Shown one piece after another: positions 34,994 to 47,176 of a DNA stretch of 64,000 nucleotides. Origin of the DNA: Epiperipatus broadwayi. Lineage: Eukaryota > Onychophora > Udeonychophora > Euonychophora > Peripatidae. How positions within the stretch are numbered: the stretch's first letter is position 1; the number at the start of each line of letters is the position of its first letter. The stretch spans positions 60,001 through 124,000 of the forward strand of contig JAQFVV010000457.1 of NCBI GenBank assembly GCA_028023455.1. The letters run 5' to 3'. Both the position numbers and the translations under genes were made by a program. The notes under the pieces are model-generated. The model had not been told where the DNA came from. It ran no database searches and saw only the letters and a list, made by a program, of their open reading frames with translations.

Positions 34994-36179
34994 AAATATG
35001 GTAATAGAGATTAGTAATAAAAACATTATATATTTTATTATTATTATTATTATTATTTATGCTAATAACATGTAAGAAAGAGTTATTTTGAGATGGAAAG
35101 ACACATTCACTACAAATATCGTTTTAATAAAAAGATCTAATAAAAATTTGGAGAAAAGTAATAAATCAATATTCCTAAAATTAATTTATTTTATCTTAAA
35201 TGATATTTAATTTGAATTCTAATAAACAAAAAAAAAAAAATTTAATGATTTAATTAAATAAGAATGAACTATTATTGCACTCAATTTATAACCATTAATT
35301 TACACTAATCTTTCCCTTTTTATGTTGATATATCTTGGAATGCAGATGAAATACCTTGATGCATTTGTGAGTAAGTTTATATAAATATTCAAATTACTTT
35401 CGTAGATGCACTTTTGCTGCTTCTCTTTTATATTCACAACAATTTATTACTTTTCTATTTACTGTTAATTATTATTTACATTTTAACTTATTAATGCACA
35501 GATCAATTTCAGAATATTATATATACATATTATAATGGTCGACAGAATCTTCAACCCTATTTGTCTTGCCAGGGCACCACTAGGCTATTCAAACTTAGAA
35601 AATTTATAAAGGCAGTAAGATAAGAGTGAGGTTTAACTTTATCCAACTGAAAGTCACTAGTTCAGGGAGAAGCTGAGTCTATATTATCATAATATCACTC
35701 TGTACATTTAATACCAAAATTTCTACTTCTTGATTTTTTAAAATATTATTAATAAAATATATAATAAATTACTGCCAAAATTTAATTAAACAAAACATTT
35801 TATTATTACGCACACACACACACTAATACAAACATCTGGAGATTAGATTAGCTATTAAGTGTATTTGATTTAAATTATATGCACGGATGAGTACATTCAA
35901 TAGATTTAATACAATTTTAATATTTTGCTAAGCGTAAATACACTACATAGAATACGCATATAACTAACTCAATCCTTTTTAACCCTAGGCTAAAATTTCG
36001 CATTTAAACCAATGTTAGCTTACTGATATACCGATATGACCAATGCAAAATTTACATTTGTAGCATGATATCGTTATAGAAATAATGAATCATGGTGAGA
36101 AGCAATGAGCATCTTCCCCATGATCATTAATAAATTTTACCAAAAAACAAGAATGATCCACTGCCCAATTATATATATT
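34994..36179. other. AT-rich intronic stretch
   Basis: Nothing beyond simple repeats was recognised: an ATT-rich microsatellite near 35035-35058, a (CA)n tract near 35811-35822 and several A-runs. It ends at the 5' LTR of the gypsy element. Confidence 0.55.
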
Positions 36180-37842
36180 TGTGATGATCACACATACTGC
36201 GATCACACATGTGTACATTTAATATATAGCATAATATTAAATGTGAGTTAGTTTTAATTAAAAAATCAAAATGGTAGTTGAGAAATGCAAGTAATTAAAA
36301 AATCAATTATGGTAATTAAAGAAAGTGAAGGAAGGTAAGCAACCAAGATCCTTATCTTTCACCTTCCAATGTCAACTTTTTTAAAATTTAAAATTAGTAA
36401 AGTTAAAGAAATAGTAAAATAAGATCATGGAAGTTAATGATCACGTCTTAAAGTGAAAGTAAATAAAAAGGGGTTAATGATTGTAGAATTAGCAATCATA
36501 AAATTTCAGTGGCAATTATAAATAAAAATAAATAGATTTATAAAAAAGATAAAGATCACCTCTTCAAACTACACATGTGAATGCATGAAATATATATATG
36601 GCTATGTGAAGGTAATAAAGAGTGTGTAAATAAGAAAATTATTTCATTAAAAAGAAATGGAAGTAAATAAAATAGAAAAATAAATAAATAAAAAACAAGA
36701 AGAAAATTTTATGTATTTTATGAAAATAAAATAAAGGTGTGAAATGTAATTAACGACATTCCAAAAACAATCAAGAAGATAAGAAAAGGATTCTGGGACA
36801 ATTAAGTAAGAAGTAAAAGAAGTAGTCATGTTTTAGTTTCTTGAGTCTGCTGAGCTGAAAGACAGAGTAGTTCGAGAGCTGTGTTTTTATAAATGAACAA
36901 AATGTATCAAGAAGTTGAAACATCGAGAATGCACGCTCACCTTGGGTGTAAAGTCATCTTCCCCATGAAGTAATAGTAGAGATAGCGCCTGCCTGATGGT
37001 TCACCTTCCCTGTCATTGAAGCCTCAAGAATACGACCTAAGTAAGCTGCAAGAAAGAATCCAGCCGGAGCCCAAGAATATCCATCTCTCCAAAAGAAGTG
37101 GAGTAATCCACATGATGGGTAACACTTCACTCGTAAACGTCCAGAAAACCTAGATAATTAACTTTTTTTTTTAATATAACACGCGTGCACACACTTTTGT
37201 AAATGGCCACATAAATTAAAAAATGCAATTGCAAATGTGAATCTGAATGATCAAAGAATATGTGAAGAAAAGACTATAATCTATAAAATATCTACATATA
37301 AATGTTTAGCATCAAAGAATTATCATTTTAGGTGAAGGGTTAATTAAATTAAATATAATTTGTGTTATTTTAATGATTGCTTGTTTTATATTGAAATATT
37401 ATATTTTAATGTTTTATGAATGTATTATATTAAACAATATTTATTTATGAATAGCTCTTTACTCTCGTCTTTCCTTCTCCACCATACTAATTATAATGAT
37501 ATACCTGCAGGGTTTATAAAATATACTAAGTAGACATTTATTCTAGTAAAAGTACATGTCGATGTAGTACAGTAACATTAAATCTCGCAAATTTTATAAA
37601 TATTTCAAGCGCTGGATTATTTTAAATAAATCATTCTTATGAATGAATATCCAGCAACCAAACAAGCGTCTGATCGTGAAAGATAATACTGAAATATTCC
37701 ATTGGTAATCTCAATATTCGATCAGGAATATAGACTTAATTAATGAGTCTATATTTGCTTCTTTGCTTGACGTGACAGTCGTGTCAATCGTAAAGTGTAA
37801 ATTAAAATGTTCTCAAACGGTCAAAAAGGTAATTCTGTTACA
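36180..37842 (+). repeat. 5' LTR of gypsy element, 1663 bp
   Basis: The LTR starts TGTGATGATCACAC and ends AATTCTGTTACA. It aligns along its length with the 3' LTR with scattered substitutions. It lacks several segments present there: about 67 bp near its start, about 36 bp before CTTGGGTGTAAAGTC (36953) and about 25 bp near 37250. Confidence 0.9.
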
Positions 37843-37845
37843 TTT

Positions 37846-37864
37846 TCGGGGCCTAGTCCGGGAT
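37846..37864 (+). other. Primer-binding site, tRNA-Pro-like
   Basis: Three bases after the LTR, TCGGGGCCTAGTCCGGGAT closely resembles the complement of the proline tRNA 3' end (the type used by many retroelements), with an extra base and one or two mismatches. The assignment is from memory of that pattern. Confidence 0.6.
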
Positions 37865-38717
37865 CGATTTGCTGTATAATTATTAGTCACGCGTTGGGTA
37901 GAATTTTGTTGAAAAAAATTATTCATATACAAATTAATTCAAAAAAATTTAACTTAGTGAGAAAGCGAGGACGAGAGGGAGAGAAAAAAAACTCTGCTTT
38001 ATAGTTAATTATATATGTTTCAAAGTCACATGTGTAGTAGAAAAGAGAAGGGAAGGGGGAAAATTAGCTTTGTGAAAATCTATTGAAAGTTTTTTTATTA
38101 TTTAATGTTATAGAAGGAAAAGAAAAAAAGGTATTTAAATATCTGTATACTTAGAACGACCGAATATATATGTTATCTTTACATAATTGCGATCAAATAA
38201 AAAAGAAATATATTGAAATCTAATATAAATGGGCAATAGATTTTGAAATTTTATCAATAAGTCATAAATATAGTAAAATAAAGTATATCAGTGAAATTAT
38301 AATAAATTATATACGTGTCTTATTTCAAACAGTCGTAGTGAAGTAAAATAAATTTATCAATAAATATATACGTAGTAGAGTCGAGAGTAATAGTGGGGAA
38401 ACTAGACAGATCAGGGAGAGGAAATGAATCTAAGGCAGGTAGGCAAAGAATCTGAGCAGGTGTGGTTAGGATTAACTGACATACCAAACGCCAATCATAA
38501 AAGAAAAAAAAATTAAATCAGCAAATAAAAATAAAAGGCTCAAGCACAAAAGAGAATCAGCATAGTGGAAATATAATTAAAGATTAATTCATAAACTTAA
38601 AAGTAGATTAATGCACACGAGAGCAAAAACAAAGATGGAGGTCCAAGGTGACGGAGAGGGGAGTATTAGTAGTGAAAAACAAATGAACAAACCAAAGATT
38701 TTAGCAATGATAGGGAA

Positions 38718-39950
38718 ATGGAAAATAGTAACGAATACAAAAAAGGATATAATGTAGAATACCATGACGTGATGAGTACGTTGAAAGATATAATAGAAAA
38801 CCAGCGACAATTTGCTAGAGAAATAGAGGTGAGAGAGAAGCAAAGGGATGAAGCGAACAAAGAAAGGCTGGAAGAGTTACGAGAACAACTAACTAAAAGC
38901 TTCAATCAGAAAATTGAAGAGTTAAAGATAATTTTCGGCAAACCACTTGTCAATTGGCGGCCACAAATAAAAGATTGGATAGCCAAGCTGATTTACTCGA
39001 GAATTTCGAGCAACGAATTATGGGGGAGTGGGATAATGGAGCACAGGAGGTCGGAATTGATGTAAATGAAAAGGTAGCCAATGTATAATATAAACTAGAG
39101 CTAGTATATCAGGAAATAGAGGAGTTCAAAGTAGAACAGAGGGAGAAAATTGAATTGGTTAAAGATGAAAACGATAAAGTTATAGAAAATCTACGATGGG
39201 ATATCAATCAGTTAATAGTAGCAATAGAGAAAATAGAGTCAAAAGTAGAGGAAAGGGAGAATGAATTAGAAAATCTAGAGAGGAAAGAAAGAAATAATAC
39301 TAATAAGCAGAAAAGCACCAACGAATGCATGCCAGCAAGTAACTATAATCTTATCAGTAACAACATGGCTACAGTTAATCAATTTTTTAAAAATAAGAAT
39401 CTTCTCTGGACAATCAGGAGAAAGCCCTATGGAACATCTGAGGAGTTTAAAAAAATACTTTAGTTTAATCAGATGAATGATGAAGCCATGATAGCAGTTG
39501 CCTGTAGTCACATACAAGGGGAAGCGCAAGCATGGTGGGACTCACTGTTCCACAAGCCAACAACATTTGCAGACTATCACAAGTCCTTATTAGCTAGTTA
39601 TTGGAGCGAGGAACTCCAAGACAAAATACTACATGAGATATCATAGAGGAAATGGCAGACAGGAGAGCGATTTAGCACATTCTTCCACCAGCAGATGGCA
39701 AGCTTGAGGACAATCACATCATACCCGCTGACAGAGTCAGATTACGAGGATAATCAGCCGTAGCTTACCGGAAGATATTGCCCGTCTGGTGATATGTAAG
39801 GAGTCAGTAGAACCGATGGAAGAAATCTTAACAGCCTTGGATGATAGGAAAAGCAGAACGGAACCTCCAGCTGCGGAACAAAATGGGAATCAACATCAAA
39901 TGCAGTTGGAAAACCTAGGATACAGGGACACAAGCGAGATGTTGGAGAGC
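38718..39950 (+). pseudogene. gag: gypsy gag, broken
   Basis: The first segment (38718-39065) is a charged, Glu/Lys-rich coiled-coil-like region with heptad-type spacing. It continues after a frameshift near 38990 and resumes as an open stretch at 39155-39463. An in-frame TAG follows, and then a capsid-like region at 39464-39740 with AWWDSL, DYHKSLLASYWSEELQDKI and PLTESDYED, typical of retrotransposon gag. Further stops (39644 and 39761 region) and a second frameshift precede SVEPMEEILTALDDRK. No CCHC zinc knuckle is present, because an internal deletion joins gag to RT at about 39945. It would have formed the particle core; this copy cannot make an intact one. Confidence 0.8.
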
Positions 39951-40665
39951 AGATTGATAAAATGCTTGAATGGGGGGTTATCTTTAAGTGTTCCTCCCCA
40001 TTTAATAATCCCCTTGTGACTGTGAAAAAGGAAGATGGATCTATCAGATTATGTTTGGATGCGCGGCACCTAAATAAAATAACAGTTCCAGACATTAATG
40101 CCCCACCACCTATAAGTGAGTTACTCACAAGATTTAAAGGGAAAGGGGTATTTTCTACGTTCAACTTGACGGCCAGTTACTGGCAGATCAAGCTGCATCC
40201 CAAAGACCGGAAATATATGGCATTTAGAAATGAGGGACATGCATACAACTTCAATAGGATTCCATTTGGACTAAGAAATAGTGGAGCAGGGCTTATCCGA
40301 TGTTTGGATCAGGTATTAGATGAGAAGATAAAGGACTTCATTGTAATATATGTGGATGACATTGTGATTGCGTTGGAAAACATGGAGGAGCATTTTAGAC
40401 ACGTGGAAAGCTTTTTGAAAGAATGTGAAAGAAAAGGCATCAGGATTAATTTGAAAAAAGTCATGTAATGACATCGGAGGCCAAGTTCCTGGACCATATC
40501 ATTAGCGAGAAGGGAGTAATACCGAACCCAGATAAAATCAGAGCCATTAAGGAATTTCCTACTCCTCGGAACAGAAAACACATTAAATCTTTCCTGGGGT
40601 TGTGTAATTTCTACAATCGCTTCTATCAAGGATTCTCAATGGACATGGGGCCTCTATTATAATTG
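39945..40665 (+). pseudogene. pol: gypsy pol: reverse transcriptase, frameshifted
   Basis: The open segment 39962-40468 carries WGVIFKCSSPFNNPLVTVKK, then RLCLDARHLNKI, FSTFNLTASYWQIKLHP, PFGLRNSGAGLIRCLDQVL and IVIYVDDIVIA. The YVDD box is intact, but the first catalytic aspartate, normally FSTxDL, reads Asn (FNL). Near 40460 the frame shifts into SEAKFLDHIISEKGV...FLGLCNFYNRFY (40468-40662), the RT C-terminus. The RT N-terminus and the protease are missing, because gag sequence runs straight into this domain. A second copy at 14.4-15.7 kb retains the protease. Confidence 0.9.
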
Positions 40666-41443
40666 CTATGAAAGGAAACACTATGGACATGGGGTGAACA
40701 TCAGGAATGTAGCTTTCAAAAAGTAAAGGCAGGTTTCTTAAAAACAGTTATGTTGGCCTATCCGGATTTCAGCAAGACGTTTTTCGTGCAAACCGATAGC
40801 AGTGGATTTGGATTAGGAGCCACGATGTTTCAAATAACATGGAAGGTCAACACAGGTACTTTGTTTTATAAGCCGTTTACTGAAAGGCCCAGAACTTAAT
40901 TATACAACAACCGAAAAGGAAGCCCTCACTGTGATATGGGCATTTAAGAAATTTAGACAGTACTTGGGCGGCTCAGAGATTGTGGTATTGACTGATCATA
41001 GAAGCCACGAGTTCCTCAATCAGAGTTTTCTGGCCAATAGTAGGCTGCTGAGATGGAGCTTGTTCCTGCAGGAGTTCAATTATAAAGTTGTGTACTGCCG
41101 AGGAACAGAGAACACTGTAGCCGATACACTTAGCCGGTACCCAATAGCGAATAGTCAACACATGAAATGTGAGGGAGCATACATCGCAGTAACTGAGACA
41201 TGCAGAGGACATACCATAGCAAGTGAGATGCATAATTTAAAAGAACATCAAATGAAGGATAGGGAGTGCAGACAAGTGATAGATCATTTAAGGCATCAAC
41301 ATGTATCCGAAATAAAGGGAAACACTCTATGGAAGGATCGAAATCACTTCTGCCTAAAGGGAGGGCTCCTACAGCGGAGGCTCAAGAGAAAGAAGCAGAC
41401 ATGCATCGTCATGCCGACTGCACTGAGAGAGCAGTTAATTTAA
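40666..41443 (+). pseudogene. pol: gypsy pol: RNase H and linker
   Basis: After RT, a shifted stretch reads TLWTWGEHQECSFQKVKAG, then AYPDFSKTFFVQTDSSGFGL, the RNase H start with its Asp. It breaks near 40850-40890, and the open segment from 40931 continues with WAFKKFRQYLGGSEIVVLTD, LLRWSLFLQEF and ENTVADTLSRYP, the standard gypsy RNase H end. The remaining linker runs to a TAA at 41441-41443. Confidence 0.88.
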
Positions 41444-42483
41444 TATATCCATGAAACATATGGGCATTATGGGGCAAACAAAGTGGAAGGCTGGATTGGT
41501 CATTGGTTCTACTGGCCAAGAATGCACGCTAATATTGCCAGTGTTATTAGGACATGTGCCACATGTGCCAGGACCAAGCCACCTAAGGTGTCAGGAGTAG
41601 GCTCACTGCAGCCCACATATGCTGATCAGCCGAACTGTATGTTACCCATAGATTTTTACGGACCGCTACCTGCTTTTAATAAAAGAAGATACCTCCTGGT
41701 CGCATATGACCTCTTCTCAAAATTGGTAGCGGCATATCCAGTTACTCAAGCCAATGCTAAGCAAATCATTAAGGTATTAGAACAACAGCATTTTAAGACT
41801 GTGGGAATCCCCACCAAGATCCTATCGGATCATGGGACCCCATTTACATCCAATGAATGGAGGAAATCGGTCAACAAATATGGAATAAAGCACATATTAA
41901 CATCGATCCGCAATCCTCAGTCCAACCCATGTGAACGAGTCATGAGGGAGCTAGGGCGTTTATTTCGTGTATATATACCTGAGGATCATCATCGGTGGGT
42001 GAAGGAAACACCACGTATAGTGAATATGATCAACTGGGCAAAGAATGAGTCCACGGGTTTTGAACCCATTCGCCTTCATTTTGGGAAAAACATCCTATGC
42101 CCATTTGACAATAGATTACCCGTGGGAACCACGTCGATAAATAAGAAAAGGGATACAGAGCAAGCACGTAGCCAGTTGAGGAGGATGGGCGAGATGAGAA
42201 GACAGAGGCTAAAAGGCACCGATAACCAATTCAGAATAGGGGATGAGGTAATGATGAGGGTGCACCTAGTGAGTTACCCAGTGCAAAACATATTTAAAAA
42301 GTTTCAACCTATTTATTAAGGACCATACACTATCCGAAAATGATATGGGAATAATGCCTTCATCATAGCCCGGGGGGGCAGAAGAAAAGGGAACATACAA
42401 TGCGCGATCGTTAAAGCTATTTCGGAAGAGAAATCTACCTCCATATAAAAGGAGTAATAAAGAATCTCCAGATAAGAACTAAT
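41444..42483 (+). pseudogene. pol: gypsy pol: integrase
   Basis: In frame with RNase H, separated only by the TAA at 41441-41443. The HHCC zinc region comprises HETYGHYG and CATCARTKP. The catalytic core has Asp in LPIDFYGPL, Asp in ILSDHGTPFTS and Glu in NPQSNPCERVMRELG, consistent with a DD35E triad. The longest open stretch is 41483-42319. After a stop at 42317-42319 the C-terminal domain can still be followed (GPYTIRK, NNAFIIA) through another stop and a frameshift to about 42480. The core residues are present, but stops prevent a full product. Confidence 0.92.
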
Positions 42484-43641
42484 TTAAAAGAAATCTAACA
42501 CGTTGGATCTGTCAACTTGATCGAATATTAATGGCCCTGGATTTCGAGAATGACTTATAAAATAAAAATAAAGATCAATGTAAATAAAAGAAATGTAATG
42601 GGAAGAGAGGATGAAATAATAATAAAGTTTTAAATAATAAATTTTGAAATACAAAATACGAAAAAAGAAAATGAAATATGAAAAAAGAAAATGAAGTAAC
42701 GTAAAACAAATTAATTTGTAATCTATATGACAAACTCCTAGTGTAAGCCTGTCAAACACAGCTGTGCATGAAAAAAAAAAAAATAGAAAAGAGAAACAAT
42801 GATTAAAAGGTAGCAACTATATCAACCATTAGTATAATAAAACCCTTCTCATAAGATGCCATTATGATAGCCAAAAGAATTTAAATTTTAAGGTACGATC
42901 TGTAAGTCTGCAAATGCAGCTAGAAATAATAAATAAATGGAAAAAAAGAAATGGGATGGAATAATAAACATCCAAGCTTATTAAATGGATAATTAATACG
43001 TAATAAAATAAAATAAATGAATAATAGTAGTAAAGTTAAGTGTCAAGGGTATATGGTTGAGGTTCTGGATTGAGGCATTTGTGTGTGTGTATAGGGATTA
43101 TGCATGGATCGCATCTGAGCTTGGTTAAGCCGTCTCTTCGAATGATATAAATCTGCAGGTGAGTATGTGCATTAAGTTTTAAATAATGTAGCATCAGTAA
43201 GAATCCTGGGCTCATTATCTATACGGGACAGAAGCTCCCAGTTTATTACAAACTCAATATAAATGAGTACATCCAGAAGTTAAAGAATTAAGAATTTGTT
43301 TTATTAATAATGTAGCATCAGTGAAAATCCTGGGCGCATTATCTTTGAGGGATAAAAAAAATTTCCCACTTTTATTAGGGATCACACTGAAAAAAATATA
43401 AAGAATGAAGAATTTCATATTTTATTAAGTTGAACAAGCAGTAGAAATGTCGGTGTAAGTTAAAGTGTTCCGTAGGGATTAAAGTGGTTTGATTAGCGCA
43501 GATCGATTGGATTGAATATGTATAGCTGTTGCCTAGTTGTCTCTCCATGTCTATCTCACCAAAGAAGTTAAATATTAAGAATTAAAATGGCCTTCACATG
43601 AAAGTTCATTATATTTTAATTCTTAAAAAATTAGGGAGTGG
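42484..43641 (+). other. Non-coding 3' internal region of gypsy with direct repeats and purine tract
   Basis: No envelope-like frame was seen. Two diverged direct repeats beginning TAATGTAGCATCAGT start near 43187 and 43310 (offset about 123 bp). The purine-rich end (AAAAAATTAGGGAGTGG, to 43641) directly before the 3' LTR is the likely polypurine tract. Confidence 0.6.
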
Positions 43642-45422
43642 TGTAATGTCATGATCACACATACTGCGATCACACATGTGTACATTTAATATAAAGCATA
43701 ATATTAAATGTGAGTTTTTATGTAAACTAAATTATAGAAATTGGATAATAAAGTTAGAAAATAAAATAAATTTATTTTAAGTTAGTTTTAATTAAAAAAT
43801 CAAAATGATAGTTGAGGAATGCAAGTAATTAAAAAATCAATTATGGTAATTAAAGAAAGTGAAGGAAGGTAAGCAACCAAGATCCTTATCTTTCACCTTC
43901 CAATGTCAACTTTTTTAAAATTTAAAATTAGTTAAGTTAAGGGAATAGTAAAATAAGATCATCGAAGTTGATGATCAAGTCTTAAAGGGAAAGTAAATAA
44001 AAAGGGGTTAATGATTGTAGAATTAGCAATCATAAAATTTCAGTCGCAATTATAAATAAAAATAAATAGATTTATAAAAAAGATAAAGATCACCTCTTCA
44101 AACTACACATGTGAATGCATGAAATATATGTATGGCTATGTGAAGGTAATAAAGAGTGTGCAAATAAGAAAATTATTTCATTAAAAAGAAATGGAAGTAA
44201 ATAAAATAGAAAAATAAAAAACAAGAAGAAAATTTTATGTATTTTATGAAAATAAAATAAAGGTGTGAAATGTAATTAACGACCTTCCAAAAACAATCAA
44301 GAAGATAAGAAAAGGATTCTGGGACAATTAAGTAAGAAGTGAAAGAAATAGCCATGTTTTAGCTTCTTGAGTCTGCTGAGCTGAAAGACAGAGTAGTTCG
44401 AGAGCTGTGTTTTTATAAATGAACAAAATGTATCAAGAAGTTGAAACATCGAGAATGCAGGCTAAGGGGCCACAAACGGACGCCAGTTGATCCATGCTCG
44501 CCTTGGGTGTAAAGTCATCTTCCCCATGAAGTAATAGTAGAGATAGCGCCTGCCTGATGGTTCATCTTCCCTGTCATTGAAGCCTCAAGAATACGACCTA
44601 AGTAAGCTGCAAGAAAGAATCCAGCCGGAGCCCAAGAATATCCATCTCTCCAAAAAAAGGGGAGTAATCCACATGATGGGTAACACTTCACTCATAAATG
44701 TCCAGAAAACCTAGGTAATTAACTTTAATATAACACGCGTGCACACACTTTCGTAAATGGCCACATAAATTAAAAAATGCAATTGCAAATGTGAATCTGA
44801 ATGAACCAAATAATTAGTAATTTTCTGTATCAAAGAATACGTGAAGAAAAGACTATAAGCTATAAAATATCTACATATAAATGTTTAGCATCAAAGAATT
44901 ATCATTTTAGGTGAAGGGTTAATTAAATTAAATATAATTTGTGTTATTTTAATGATTGCTTGTTTTATATTGAAATATTATATTTTAATGTTTTATGAAT
45001 GTATTATATTAAACAATATTTATTTATGAATAGCTCTTTACGTCTAGTCTTTCCTTCTCCACCATACTAATTATAATGATATACCCACAGGGTTTATAAA
45101 ATACTAAGTAGACATTTATTCTAGTAAAAGTACACGTGTCGATATAGTACAGTAACATTAAATCTCGCAAATTTTATAAATATTTCAAGCGCTGGATTAT
45201 TTTAAATAAATCATTCTTATGAATGAATATCCAGCAGCCGAAGAAGCGTCTGATCGGGAAAGATAATACTGAAATATTCCATTGGTAATCTCAGTATTCC
45301 ATCAGGAATATAGACTTAATTAATGAGTCTATATTTGCTTCTTTGCTTGACGTGACAGTCGTGTCGATCGTAAAGTGTAAATTAAAATGTTCACAAACAG
45401 TCGAAAAGGTAATTCTGTTACA
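43642..45422 (+). repeat. 3' LTR of gypsy element, 1781 bp
   Basis: The LTR starts TGTAATGTCATGATC and ends AATTCTGTTACA. It contains about 67 bp (43716-43782), 36 bp (near 44460-44500) and 25 bp (near 44805-44830) absent from the 5' LTR, and lacks a few bases of an (AATA)n tract present there. Confidence 0.9.
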
Positions 45423-45535
45423 ATATATATATATATGAGATGTTTGGTAAATAGGAATAATGGATTTCCTTTATTTAATTACACACACACCAATTCTGAA
45501 TCCATACTTTTTTTTTAAATCTTTGTATTCTAACC

Positions 45536-46137
45536 TAGCATTTCTCAACCTTTTTGCTGCGCGTCCTAACAGACTTCATTGAAATAGTTCTGCGACCCAA
45601 ATGTTTATTACATAAATTATAATATAAAATAAAAGACACTACATCAGCACAGTACTGTATATATTCACATCATTTTGATAATATTTATAATGAACAAATA
45701 ATTTGTAAGTTAAAAGTTGAGTTAAAGTTAAACTACATATTTTTAATTTAAAAGCTAAACACATTTGTTAATTATCAAAAAAAAGTCTTTTCTTTTCAAA
45801 TAAGGTTTTATTTATATACGAAATACAAGCAAAAATTAATTTTCCACCACTGGCGCTGTTGTCACTTTGGCTGCATTAATTTTAGTTGCATTTTTTTGAA
45901 CAATTACATTTTGAAAATAATCATGAAAATTAACATTATGATTAGTTCAAATTTAAAATTGAATTTGAGAAAACTACACTAAGCGTAGGTAGTATTACTT
46001 ACTAATTTTTTTTATTAATACTAATATTTTCTTAAAATGTAAAAAGATTTTTGCTGTCAGATATTTATGTTTTTATTTCTTGGTGCATATTCGCGACCCA
46101 TTAAAATTTAACACAATCCAAAGGTTGAGAAACCCTG
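45536..46137. mobile_element. hAT-type MITE, 602 bp
   Basis: The element is flanked by an exact 8-bp duplication, TTCTAACC (45528-45535 and 46138-46145). Its ends are TAGCATTTCTCAACCTTT and, inverted, CAGGGTTTCTCAACCTTT, a well-known hAT terminal type. No transposase was found. It lies about 110 bp from the gypsy 3' LTR. Confidence 0.92.
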
Positions 46138-46145
46138 TTCTAACC

Positions 46146-47174
46146 TATTATTTTCTATTTGTTTTTTCCTTGACTTAGAATGACTACACTCATTTATGAG
46201 TAGATGTTAATGATTTACTGAGAATAATCAGTCATAGGGTACACTTATATTTTCAATCATACCATACTTTAAATAGTAATACAAAATCATATTCATAAAT
46301 TATAACTTAATGTGGACAACGAATGACTCTATAGTAGACTAGCTGATTAATAACAAAACATTTGTCATTCAACTTTCTAATGGAGTAAAAGAAAAATATC
46401 CGAATCTGAGCATATGAACTAAAATTATTGATGTTATTAGTGAAAGTTAACTTAGAGATAAATATCATAAAACATTAAGTACTGGCAGAAACTTGTTATC
46501 AGTTGCTCAATTGCTCAACTAGAAACTTCTTAAATAAATAAATAATATCATCTGATGTCAAAACATCATGTGACAATTGAGTACAGTAGTTCCATTCAAC
46601 TGATGAAACTGAGATTTTGTTTTTTTTTACTTTCCTCAGACACAGCAGGAAAACTGAACAGTATCTTGCTGAGACATGAATGTATGTAACAGAAGTTAGC
46701 AAATTAAAACTACATTAGAAAAAGAATTGAGTACTCTAATAGCCGGAGCATGTCCAGATATGATACTAAAAAAGTTAAATCAGAGTATTGAAGAATTTTG
46801 ATTTCGAAAGTATGTAAGTGGGAAAATGAATAAATTATATGCACCACCCTTTCCCTTATCTCATCATTTTCTCTTTCTTAATACCTACCATCTTGAAAAT
46901 ATCATGCCCTCAGAATGTTTGTCAATAGTTATTGTAAAACGAAATCAGAGAATCCAATTGGAGCCACTAGAAACAGAGCAGATATATGATAACTGTTCAA
47001 TCCTCTGCATGTCAAAGTAAAGAGATTCAAAGTGAAATCCTGCAGAAATGAAATGACATGCTACTTTTATAGGCTAAATTATTAAAATAACTAACAATTT
47101 GTTTATACTTTAATTATAACATTCACAAGATGAATACATTATTGTAATAACATTAATTTAAGCATAAATTAATG
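46146..47174. other. AT-rich intronic stretch
   Basis: Two small open frames (46499-46702 minus, 46826-47020 plus) have no recognisable motif. The slightly GC-richer part near 46740-47040 may be an old element relic, but nothing specific was recognised. Confidence 0.45.
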
Positions 47175-47176
47175 TA

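Larger units (their letters stand above)
36180..45422 (+). mobile_element. Ty3/gypsy LTR retrotransposon, near full length but defective
   Basis: Two long LTRs (36180-37842 and 43642-45422) start TGT and end ACA. Between them, in order, are a primer-binding-site-like sequence, gag, RT, RNase H and integrase, then 1.1 kb of non-coding DNA and a purine tract. The RT-RNase H-integrase order identifies Ty3/gypsy. The nucleocapsid, protease and RT N-terminus are deleted, and stops and frameshifts break the rest. No envelope-like frame was seen. The flanks are AT microsatellite, so the target duplication (probably ATATA) is ambiguous. It lies in a dolichol kinase intron, antisense to the gene. Confidence 0.93.

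Noticed and set aside
38589-38905. Minus-strand open frames opposite gypsy gag
   Set aside because: They are the antisense of the charged gag coiled coil and have no independent support.
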